A model generated the notes under the pieces. The model saw only the letters and a list, made by a program, of their open reading frames with translations, did not search any database and was not told the DNA's origin. From JANRKT01 sp033763355 (lineage in GTDB: Bacteria; Bacteroidota; Bacteroidia; Chitinophagales; Chitinophagaceae), in NCBI GenBank assembly GCA_033763355.1, contig JANRKT010000121.1, positions 1-14,675 of the forward strand: a stretch of 14,675 nucleotides of DNA. The letters are read 5' to 3'. Each line of letters opens with the position of its first letter. Positions within the stretch are counted from its first letter, which is position 1. The position numbers and the translations under genes were made by a program. Of this stretch, positions 7,601 to 13,405 are shown piece after piece.

Positions 7601-8452
7601 ATTAATCTTCATTTCAGGAAGCTGATGGTAATTGCCATCAACTTCAATAACTAATCCTTTTTTCAGGCAAACAAAATCTGCTATAAACTGGCCAATAATA
7701 TGTTGCCTCCTGAACTTATACCCCTCTTTCCTGCTTTTTAATTTATCCCACAAAATTGTTTCGGCCATTGTGGGTTCTTTGCGGTGAGAAAGCGCAAACT
7801 CCTTCAGCTTTCCATAAATCAACGGATCAGCTTTAAATTGATTTACTGTTATTGAAGAACCATCATAAACCGCTTCAGAAAATTTACCACTTTCAGCTAA
7901 TGTAATAGCCCTGGCAATCTTTCGTATATCTTTTACTTCACCAAGCGGCAATTGCCCGTTCCATTTTTCTGAAGCCTCCCAATAATCAGCAGGCTTGTCT
8001 TCTCCTCCCCCACCGGGGGAGGCAGGGAGGGGGCTGCATTGTTTCACTACATCTTCAATCATTCCCTCCAATCCCATTTTTCTTCCGTCATCGGGACTGT
8101 AAATTCTTGTAATGCCATACCTGTGCAACTCTTCAATTTCTTCAGGCAGTATGGTTCCGCCGCCGCCGCCAAAAATTTTAATATGCCCGCATCCGTTTTC
8201 ATCCAGTAAATCTTTCATGTATTTGAAAAATTCTACATGGCCGCCCTGATAACTGGTAATAGCAATGCCCTGCACATCTTCTTCAATAGCGCATTCTACA
8301 ATTTCCTTCACACTCCGGTTATGGCCCAAATGAATAATTTCAGCGCCTTTACTCTGCATAATGCGGCGCATAATATTAATAGCGGCATCATGGCCGTCAA
8401 ATAAACTGGCGGCCGTAACTATCCTGACTTTATTAACTAGATTGTAACCCAT
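4601..8452 (-). CDS. icmF: Fused isobutyryl-CoA mutase (IcmF) with an in-frame DUF559 domain
   Basis: The 1283-residue protein has the IcmF order of domains. First comes a B12-binding domain (DGHDAAINIMRR; H21 should be the cobalt ligand; GGGGG 95-99). A MeaB-like GTPase follows (Walker A GTGGAGKS 356-363, E449 in ILESAGVGQ, NKFD 496-499). Last is the mutase domain (SGYHIAEAGA 967-976, ending GGQYRRNM). The residues matching MCM Tyr89 and Arg207 are F741 and Q932, the known isobutyryl-CoA mutase pair, so the substrate is probably isobutyryl-/n-butyryl-CoA rather than methylmalonyl-CoA. A DUF559 nuclease-fold domain (about 202-320) sits in the linker between the first two domains, where IcmF proteins normally have none. 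I chose the ATG at 8450-8452. The frame stays open to a TTG at 8485, but that lies almost on top of the candidate -7 box, and homologues begin near NKVRIVTAASLFDGHD. Confidence 0.93.
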   Translation of the reverse strand: MGYNLVNKVRIVTAASLFDGHDAAINIMRRIMQSKGAEIIHLGHNRSVKEIVECAIEEDVQGIAITSYQGGHVEFFKYMKDLLDENGCGHIKIFGGGGGTILPEEIEELHRYGITRIYSPDDGRKMGLEGMIEDVVKQCSPLPASPGGGGEDKPADYWEASEKWNGQLPLGEVKDIRKIARAITLAESGKFSEAVYDGSSITVNQFKADPLIYGKLKEFALSHRKEPTMAETILWDKLKSRKEGYKFRRQHIIGQFIADFVCLKKGLVIEVDGNYHQLPEMKINEEERTKALKELGFDVIRFTNDQILYNINEVLIKIHTTLTGLPDKQIEEKDSGLKKASPTGGGLVGAVLGITGTGGAGKSSVTDEIVRRFLNNFSDKTIAVISVDPSKKKTGGALLGDRIRMNSISHPRAYMRSLATRDDNTALSGAVREAIDICKAAGFDFIILESAGVGQSDASILDYCDVSMYVMTPEYGAASQLEKINMLDYADLVCINKFDKAGALDALADVRKQYKRNHGLWNAKDEELPIIGTMASKFNDDGVNHLFEQLLKKIAVKSGLSFGEFHFSDTAKVSQAIIPSGRVRYLSEISENNRSYDQLVKEQAVIASKLYQIEGTIETLKNFSFDKGAHGYTQAVLEKTKKHYEDQLTPVSRKLISNWQQKVKEYGKDYYEYTVRERVIKLEMFTKSLSGTRISKVVLPKFKDWGDILRWQAQENVPGHFPFTSGVFPLKREGEDPTRMFAGEGGPERTNKRFHYVSLDQPAKRLSTAFDSVTLYGEDPDHRPDIYGKVGNSGVSIATVDDAKKLYSGFDLCDPKTSVSMTINGPAPMLLAFFLNAAIDQQCEEWIEANGQWAKVNDIIKKKYPDGKKPVYNNPSFPGEMPDGNSGLGLKLLGFSGDEVLPAEVYEKCKQSALQQVRGTVQADILKEDQAQNTCIFSTEFALKLMGDVQEYFIQNKVRNFYSVSISGYHIAEAGANPVTQLAFTLANGFTYVEYYLSRGMNIDDFAPNLSFFFSNGMDPEYSVIGRVARRIWAKAMKYKYKANKRSQMLKYHIQTSGRSLHAQEIDFNDIRTTLQALYAIYDNCNSLHTNAYDEAITTPTEESVRRAMAIQLIINRELGSSKTENFIQGSFIIEELTNLVEEAVLTEFDRITERGGVLGAMERMYQRNKIQEESLYYETLKHTGELPIVGVNTFLNKKGSPTVVPNEVIRSTKEEREQQISNLLAFRERNESKSAEILKRLQQAAINNGNLFEELMETVKYCSLGQITHALYEVGGQYRRNM
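7407..7445 (-). repeat. GGGGAGG-type repeat at the 3' side (coding sense) of the DUF559 insert
   Basis: This 39-base copy contains CCTCCCCCGGTGGG and ends in TTTTTTAAGC on the plus strand. It matches the reverse complement of 7993-8031 at about 27 of 39 positions, including an uninterrupted 14-base core. In the mutase reading frame it encodes LKKASPTGGGLVG, just before the Walker A region of the GTPase domain. Confidence 0.7.
7993..8031 (+). repeat. GGGGAGG-type repeat at the 5' side (coding sense) of the DUF559 insert
   Basis: This 39-base copy carries a perfect 8-bp hairpin stem around a 3-base loop (CCTCCCCCACCGGGGGAGG, 8003-8021). It is the inverted partner of 7407-7445. In the mutase frame it encodes SPLPASPGGGGEDK, directly after the end of the B12-binding domain. 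Confidence 0.7.
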
Positions 8453-8489
8453 ACTAAGGAAGCGTTGTAATCCGGTTGCACGCAAATTA

Positions 8490-8497
8490 CAAAGTTA
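8490..8497 (-). promoter_or_regulatory. Candidate -7 box for icmF
   Basis: On the minus strand this is TAACTTTG, an exact match to TAnnTTTG, 37 bases before the chosen ATG. No good TTTG was seen at the -33 position. Its location argues against the TTG at 8483-8485 as the start. Confidence 0.4.
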
Positions 8498-8544
8498 ATG
8501 TATTTGCCTTCTCCCGTTAAGCTGGTTATAACTACTTTATAAAC

Positions 8545-8572
8545 TTTGGTTATGTCAATTTCACTAAATTTG
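8545..8572 (+). promoter_or_regulatory. Candidate promoter for the Gfo/Idh/MocA gene
   Basis: TTTG (8545-8548) is followed after 16 bases by TAAATTTG (8565-8572), an exact -7 consensus match; the spacing is slightly short. The icmF and oxidoreductase -7 boxes lie about 70 bases apart and face away from each other in the divergent region 8453-8638. Confidence 0.4.
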
Positions 8573-8638
8573 TTACCCTTGTAAAAAACATCTGCAAGAT
8601 ATACTTCAGGTGTTTGGTAAGGAAAACTTTTCTCATAC

Positions 8639-10015
8639 ATGTCGTTACGTCAATTTATTTCTGCGAGGCGCCTGCTGAGGTCAATTTCATTTTTAACTGA
8701 AAATGTTACTTACGGATGGAAAGAGATAGCCCGGATGTTCGGCCTTCATGAAGATCTTTATTACAATTCCCTTCATAAAAAATTAGTCAAACCCGTTGAA
8801 GCCATTTTGATTGGTGCAGGGCACCGGGGAACAATTTATGCTTCTTATGCACTTGAAAACCCTGATGAACTCCTCATTACCGGTGTTGCTGACCCCAATC
8901 ATTTGCGGATGAGCAAAACAGCAAAGCTTCATCATATTCCACAGCACCATTGCTTCAGTACGTGGGAGCACATTTTTGAAAGAGAAAAATTTGCTGATGC
9001 AGTTATCATCGCCACACCTGACCAGTTGCACACTGCCCCCTGCCTCAGGGCCCTTGAAATGGGTTATGATGTATTGCTTGAAAAACCGGTTGCACCTACA
9101 GAAGCTGAATGCAGGCACATACTTGACAAAGCCAGGCAAACAGGCCGCATTGTTGGTGTATGCCACGTATTGCGTTACACTCCTTATTTCAGGGAGCTGA
9201 AGGAAATCCTTGATGCAAAAATTATTGGTGAAATCATCAGTGTACAACACCTTGAACCTATTGAGCACGTACACATGAGCCATTCTTATGTGCGTGGCAA
9301 ATGGCGGAACAGTAAAAACACAACACCGATCATTCTTGCCAAATCATGCCATGATACTGATATTATCAGGTGGCTGGTGAATGACCCCGCCGATAATGTT
9401 CATTGCTTTGGCAATTTAAAATGGTTCACCACCAGGAACGCCCCTGACGGAAGCACCGAAAGATGTACCGATGGGTGCGCTGTTGAAAATGATTGTCCTT
9501 ATTCTGCTTTACAGATTTATTACCGCGATAAAAAAAGGTTATACGTGTTTGATTTGTCTGAAGATAAAAGCAGCTGGGATGAAGAAATTTTGCATAACCT
9601 GAAAACAACAGATTACGGCCGCTGTGTGTACAGGATGGACAATGACCAGCCGGATCACCTTACCGTGAACATTCTTTTTAAAAATGGGGTTACCGCTGCT
9701 TTTTCAATGGAGGCGCATGTTTCTTATGAAGGGAGGCGCACACGTATAATGGGTTCCAAAGGGGATATTGCCGGTGATATGGAAACTTTTATTATGACTG
9801 ATTTTAAAACCGGAAGGAAGACCACATGGAACCTTAAAACAGATGCACATGGCGGCGGCGACCATTTACTTGTAAAGGATTGGGTGCAGGCGGTAGCGCA
9901 GCAAAACCCTGCCCTTTTAAGTTCCAGTATTGATGTTTCTGTTGAAAGCCACATCATGGCTTTTGCTGCTGAAAAAAGCAGGCAGAGCAGAACAATTGAA
10001 GATGTGATTATTTAG
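8639..10015 (+). CDS. Gfo/Idh/MocA family NAD(P)-dependent oxidoreductase
   Basis: The 458-residue frame has a Rossmann NAD(P) domain with GAGHRG (59-64), the VIIATPDQLH strand (122-131) and EKPVAPT (148-154), whose lysine is the usual catalytic or structural residue. The C-terminal sheet domain includes KSCHDTDIIRWL (235-246), giving the typical histidine-aspartate pair. Substrates in this family are sugars, inositols or their derivatives; the specific one cannot be told. CTDGCAVENDC (276-286) gives a CX3CX5C cluster that I recall in a subgroup of these enzymes. The first ATG gives about 50 residues before the Rossmann fold. An ATG at 8735 (residue 33) is an equally possible start, and no signal peptide is evident. 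The gene is divergent from icmF and ends 13 bases from the convergent trehalase gene, with no hairpin terminator visible between them. Confidence 0.88.
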   Translation: MSLRQFISARRLLRSISFLTENVTYGWKEIARMFGLHEDLYYNSLHKKLVKPVEAILIGAGHRGTIYASYALENPDELLITGVADPNHLRMSKTAKLHHIPQHHCFSTWEHIFEREKFADAVIIATPDQLHTAPCLRALEMGYDVLLEKPVAPTEAECRHILDKARQTGRIVGVCHVLRYTPYFRELKEILDAKIIGEIISVQHLEPIEHVHMSHSYVRGKWRNSKNTTPIILAKSCHDTDIIRWLVNDPADNVHCFGNLKWFTTRNAPDGSTERCTDGCAVENDCPYSALQIYYRDKKRLYVFDLSEDKSSWDEEILHNLKTTDYGRCVYRMDNDQPDHLTVNILFKNGVTAAFSMEAHVSYEGRRTRIMGSKGDIAGDMETFIMTDFKTGRKTTWNLKTDAHGGGDHLLVKDWVQAVAQQNPALLSSSIDVSVESHIMAFAAEKSRQSRTIEDVII

Positions 10016-10028
10016 AGTTCTTTTACTA

Positions 10029-11636
10029 CTATTTATTATACAGCGACATTAACTTCAGCAGCACCCCGTTTGTCCAGCCAAAACCATCCTGTGATTGGTA
10101 TTCACCGCCGCCGGCTTCAAGATCAGTATCTGCAACATTGTATTTCTCCATCAGCTTGCCGGTTCTTTTGTAAACATCAGTATTCAGTTTAATCCAGCGT
10201 TGTGCAATGTCTTTGGCTTCTTCATAAAAACCATATCGTTCCAGGCCTATGATGCTCATCCATTGCAAAGGCGCCCATCCGTTGGGTGCATCCCATTGCT
10301 GTCCTGTATTGTGAATGGTAGTTAATAATCCGCCGCGTTTTAAAAGATTCGATAATACCAGCGGAACCTGCCGGTTTACTTTAGCCCTGTCAGCAATATT
10401 AAAAAACAAGGGGTACATTGCTGCAAGCGTCAGGTTATCTTCTTTACGGTTTTTCACATAATTATAATCACAATAATAACCTGTGTTATCGTTCCAGCAA
10501 TACTGGTCAATTGCTTTTTTTCTTTTTTCACCTCCAGCAGTATATTTTGCAGCCTGAGATGAATAGACCGCAGATTTACTGATGTCTTTTTCTTTTGCAG
10601 CCATCACACTGTATGCTTTTGCAATTACCTTTTCGAGGTTATACAACAAAGCGTTCAGGTCAACAGTAATCATATCTGCTGTTTCAATGCTGGCAATATT
10701 CTTATCGTCTGCAAACCACCGGCTGCTGAAATCAATCCCGCTTTCTGCAGCAGCACGCAGATGCCGGTACATTTCCACTTTATCCCTGCCGGATTTTTCA
10801 GCAGCTTCAACATCTTCCCTGTAACTCTCCTGTCTCGGCACATCTGCATCATCCCAGTAACGGTTTAAAACGGAGCCATCAGCAAATCTTATTACTCTCC
10901 TGTAAACGCCTGCCGTTTTAAGTTTATCGCTTCCATCCATCCAGAACTGATATTCTTTTTCAAGTGCGGGTAAATAAATGCCATAAACATCTTCCCCTTT
11001 AATATCTGCAAGTAATTCTATCATCAAAGAGAAAAAAGGAGGTTGGGAACGGCTTAAATAATATGACCGGTTACCATTGGGAATATGGCCGTATGTATTG
11101 ATGAGGTGAGCAAAATTCTTTATCATGTTCTCCATCATTTCATGTTCCCCGCTTTCCTGCAAACCCAGCATGGTAAAATAAGAATCCCAGTAATATATTT
11201 CACGGAAACGCCCGCCGGGAACAATATACGAATGGGGCAAAGCCAACAATGAAGAACCCGCCACTGGTTCGTCGGGGCTCCGCTTCAATACAGCCCACAA
11301 CTTTTTAATGTGGGTGGCCACATCTTCATTAACATCCGTATGATAATTATCTGCAGGCTTTTTCGGTGCATCAAAATTTTCTTCAACAAATTTTTTCAGG
11401 TCAATTTCAACCTTCTTCTTTTTTGCTTCTTTTTTAAGTTTCGTATAATCTGAAACAATGGCTTTGGGATCACGTTTGGGCCGGCAGTCCACAAAAGTCT
11501 TACCATCCGGGAAAATGCGGCTCATCTGTACTTCAGTAAATAATATTCCGTAAACCCGGTCAGGCGTTTGCACCTGTTGGGCAGGTACCGTAAAAAGTAT
11601 GAATGAACAAAAAACGGAAGAAAATATTTTTTTCAT
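10029..11636 (-). CDS. treA: Exported alpha,alpha-trehalase (GH37)
   Basis: From the ATG at 11634-11636 the protein has 535 residues. It begins with a signal peptide (MKKIFSSVFCSFILFTVPAQ, cleavage probably near residue 19), so it should act in the periplasm and split trehalose to two glucoses. Both trehalase signatures are present: PGGRFREIYYWDSY (140-153) and QWDAPNGWAP (447-456). The catalytic acid should be D302 in AESGIDFSSRW and the base E512 in GGGEYQSQDGFGWTNGV. The usual tryptophan before the catalytic aspartate is isoleucine here. The length is normal for TreA-like enzymes. The frame is open upstream to a TTG at 11660, but the ATG gives a clean signal peptide. The gene stands alone on the minus strand with 146 bases before it, converging on the oxidoreductase gene. 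Confidence 0.93.
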   Translation of the reverse strand: MKKIFSSVFCSFILFTVPAQQVQTPDRVYGILFTEVQMSRIFPDGKTFVDCRPKRDPKAIVSDYTKLKKEAKKKKVEIDLKKFVEENFDAPKKPADNYHTDVNEDVATHIKKLWAVLKRSPDEPVAGSSLLALPHSYIVPGGRFREIYYWDSYFTMLGLQESGEHEMMENMIKNFAHLINTYGHIPNGNRSYYLSRSQPPFFSLMIELLADIKGEDVYGIYLPALEKEYQFWMDGSDKLKTAGVYRRVIRFADGSVLNRYWDDADVPRQESYREDVEAAEKSGRDKVEMYRHLRAAAESGIDFSSRWFADDKNIASIETADMITVDLNALLYNLEKVIAKAYSVMAAKEKDISKSAVYSSQAAKYTAGGEKRKKAIDQYCWNDNTGYYCDYNYVKNRKEDNLTLAAMYPLFFNIADRAKVNRQVPLVLSNLLKRGGLLTTIHNTGQQWDAPNGWAPLQWMSIIGLERYGFYEEAKDIAQRWIKLNTDVYKRTGKLMEKYNVADTDLEAGGGEYQSQDGFGWTNGVLLKLMSLYNK

Positions 11637-11782
11637 ACCACAGGTTAACAGCAGAGACAAAGAAATACCGGAAAGAGGACGGTTGTTTAAAACCCCAATA
11701 TCCTTGCCCCCGGAAAATTATCTATACTAAAAATTCCTGATAACAACGTTCATTATTCCGAACTTGTAAAAAAATTACAGGG

Positions 11783-12223
11783 CTATTTTTTTCTCAGCAG
11801 TTTTAAAATTGTTTGCTGATTTTTAAGGATCGCATCAAGTGTTTTCTGGTTCTTAAGAATGGATTTTTGATTATTGATTATGGCTTTCTGATTTGAAAGA
11901 ATTGTTCCCTGGTTTGCCTTAAGTGATTTCTGGTTATCAATGATTATTTTTTGATTAGACCTGATGACATCCTGGTTCTTAAGGAGCGTACCCTGATTGG
12001 TTTTGATCACTCCCTGGTTTTTCAGGATTGTTCCCTGGTTATTTTTGATCACTCCCTGGTTGTTTTTGATCACTGACTGATTGCCTTTGATCGTTTCCTG
12101 GTTCCCTTTAATGGTGCCCTGGTTGCCTTTGATAATTTCCTGGTTACTGAGAATGGCTTCTGTGTTTTCAGTTACAGGTCCATTGTCATTAACAGCAAGC
12201 TCATTCATTTGATTGTCGTTCAT
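11783..12223 (-). CDS. Heptad-repeat (IxxNQxx) coiled-coil protein of unknown function
   Basis: I do not recognise this 146-residue protein as a named family. After a polar N-terminus (1-23, no signal peptide or membrane segment), residues 24-128 are 15 consecutive heptads of the form IxxNQxx. Ile or Leu is at every first position and Asn-Gln at every fourth and fifth (N27, N34 and so on to N125). With Ile at a and Asn at d this is the N@d pattern described in trimeric autotransporter adhesins, so a parallel trimer is a reasonable guess. A 10-residue spacing (N125 to N135) breaks the register near the end, and the tail is basic (LLRKK). It has no export signal or other domain. It follows the ABC importer genes on the same strand with an 82-base gap, so read-through is possible. 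Confidence 0.75.
   Translation of the reverse strand: MNDNQMNELAVNDNGPVTENTEAILSNQEIIKGNQGTIKGNQETIKGNQSVIKNNQGVIKNNQGTILKNQGVIKTNQGTLLKNQDVIRSNQKIIIDNQKSLKANQGTILSNQKAIINNQKSILKNQKTLDAILKNQQTILKLLRKK
11840..12154 (-). repeat. 15 imperfect 21-bp tandem repeats encoding IxxNQxx heptads
   Basis: The DNA is a tandem array with a 21-base period, recognisable on the plus strand by recurring CTGGTT or TGATT (Asn-Gln codons), often followed by TTTGAT. The units are clearly divergent at the base level while the protein pattern is exact, which suggests selection on the protein rather than recent slippage. Confidence 0.85.
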
Positions 12224-12233
12224 TTTGTTTAAA

Positions 12234-12247
12234 TTTTAATATTAAAA
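12234..12247. promoter_or_regulatory. AT-rich 14-bp palindrome upstream of the heptad-repeat gene
   Basis: TTTTAATATTAAAA is a perfect palindrome 10 bases before the heptad-repeat ATG, in the 82-base gap after the substrate-binding protein gene. It may be an operator, part of a promoter, or chance in AT-rich DNA. Confidence 0.2.
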
Positions 12248-12305
12248 AATGGCTTTCCGCTCCTGGTTCCTGAGGCATTTTATACGGCGTGTACAATTTC
12301 AAAAT

Positions 12306-13382
12306 TCATTCTTCCCTGCTTTTGGGCTGGGGTATTTTGGCAGCATCAATAGGGGCCGGTATAATTTCCTGCGGCACAAACTTACGGTCTATTATTTCAT
12401 TCATTGGAATGCGTTCTGTAAGAAGGCCGATCTTCAATCCCATATCCTGTATCTGCTGAAGTTCTTCATCCGACGGGGTGAGCTTTACATAACTTACGCG
12501 GCGGGGGTCGGCAGTTAATACATAATTCAGCACTTTTTCATCCTGGCGGTAATAAGGTGAAACCAATTTTGCTGCTTCCGCCCTGTGGGTTTCCGCCCAT
12601 TCCCCTGAAGCAGCTATACCACGAACGAGATCTTCTACAACCCCAGGCTGGCTTTTTATTAAGTCTTCGTGTACAACCAATGCACAGGAAATGAAATTGG
12701 GCCAGATATCCCTTGCGTAATAAAGAACACGGCCAATGCCATCAAGTTCCGCTTTTGCGCAAAAAGGTTCACCAACAAAATAACCATCAATAGCGCCAGA
12801 TGCCAGTGAGGTTGGCATATCAGGCGGAGGCAATACCACAAAGCTGATATCGCCTTTCTTCATGCCATAATCTTCCATGAGTTTATGAATAACAAAATGC
12901 TGGTTGCTGTACAGGCTGGGAACAGCTACTTTTTTTCCTTTAAGGTCAAGCAGGCTCCTCACACTACCATTCTTTGCAACTACAATTTCGGAACCATCCC
13001 GGTGGCCGAGGTAACATATTTTTACAGGCACCCCCTGCTCACGGAGCTTCATAGCTAATGGTACAATCATAAAAGTGGCCTGCACCTGTTTTGCTTCCAG
13101 GGCGCTTACCACAGTTGGGAAATCTGAGAACACACGGGAGTTGAAATTGGTATTGGTTTGTGTTGTTTTTGATGCGTAATCAGTAACGGGGCAGGTAAGG
13201 TGGCATGTAACAGGTAAAAAACCAACTGTAAGTTCACGCAATGCCTGTTTATTCGATCCCTCATGTATTACATCACGTACATTGGCAGAACTGTTACTGT
13301 TCCACGGACGATAGCGAAGCAAACCCAGCATGGCGAGGGTTGCAACCACCCCAATAATCAAACCAAAGGCGTTTACTTTCAT
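12306..13382 (-). CDS. ABC transporter substrate-binding protein, NMT1/SsuA/NrtA-like, membrane-anchored
   Basis: This 358-residue protein begins with a hydrophobic segment (about residues 5-22) without a lipoprotein Cys or an obvious signal peptidase site, so it may stay anchored by its N-terminus. The periplasmic binding fold follows: LTVGFLPVTC, SALEAKQVQATFMIVPLAM, LLDLKGKKVAVPSL, LASGAIDGYFVGEPFCAKAEL and LVVHEDLIKSQP. These are typical of the SsuA/TauA/NrtA/ThiY group, which binds sulfonates, nitrate, bicarbonate or pyrimidine precursors. The CHLTC motif (C60, C64) falls in the first loop, where this family normally contacts ligand, and is not the usual sequence. The gene is third in a minus-strand set, 23 bases after the ATPase gene. 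The transported compound is unknown. Confidence 0.85.
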   Translation of the reverse strand: MKVNAFGLIIGVVATLAMLGLLRYRPWNSNSSANVRDVIHEGSNKQALRELTVGFLPVTCHLTCPVTDYASKTTQTNTNFNSRVFSDFPTVVSALEAKQVQATFMIVPLAMKLREQGVPVKICYLGHRDGSEIVVAKNGSVRSLLDLKGKKVAVPSLYSNQHFVIHKLMEDYGMKKGDISFVVLPPPDMPTSLASGAIDGYFVGEPFCAKAELDGIGRVLYYARDIWPNFISCALVVHEDLIKSQPGVVEDLVRGIAASGEWAETHRAEAAKLVSPYYRQDEKVLNYVLTADPRRVSYVKLTPSDEELQQIQDMGLKIGLLTERIPMNEIIDRKFVPQEIIPAPIDAAKIPQPKSREE

Positions 13383-13405
13383 AACAATCTCTTATTAAAG
13401 TTATG

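Larger units (their letters stand above)
7407..8031 (-). mobile_element. Repeat-bounded segment carrying a DUF559 (Vsr-like nuclease fold) domain inside icmF
   Basis: A 625-base stretch bounded by inverted GC-rich repeats lies inside icmF. The DUF559 domain occupies roughly 7490-7849: YGKLKEFALSHRK, MAETILWDKL, YKFRRQHIIGQFIADFVC, VIEVDGNYHQ and FDVIRFTND. The probable nuclease-fold residues D259, E270 and D272 (mutase numbering) are all present. The frame stays open throughout, and the flanking mutase and GTPase motifs are intact. DUF559 ORFs are widely scattered in Bacteroidota and often lie near such repeats. There is no transposase, and the exact ends of the inserted DNA are uncertain because a stretch that looks like native IcmF linker (7859-7921) lies between the 5' repeat and the domain. 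Confidence 0.55.

Noticed and set aside
7407..8031. Intein inside IcmF
   Set aside because: No intein splicing residues are seen: there is no terminal His-Asn followed by Cys, Ser or Thr at the 3' junction. The inserted domain is DUF559, not a Hint or LAGLIDADG domain.
8453..8485. TTG-initiated N-terminal extension of icmF
   Set aside because: The TTG lies almost on top of the candidate -7 box, and the extra 11 residues precede the region where IcmF homologues begin.
8437..8640. Minus-strand 67-codon frame between icmF and the oxidoreductase gene
   Set aside because: It covers the whole divergent promoter region, including both candidate -7 boxes, overlaps the icmF start, and resembles no family I know.
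8783..9283. Minus-strand 166-codon frame
   Set aside because: It is antisense to the Rossmann domain of the Gfo/Idh/MocA gene, and its translation has no coherent domain.
10016..10028. Terminator between the convergent oxidoreductase and trehalase genes
   Set aside because: The gap is only 13 bases and I see no stem-loop in it or in the adjoining coding ends.
12261..12274. Extra copy of the Asn-Gln repeat unit upstream of the heptad-repeat gene
   Set aside because: A 14-base stretch matches part of a repeat unit with one mismatch, but it lies outside the ORF, beyond the start codon, and is too short to call a remnant.
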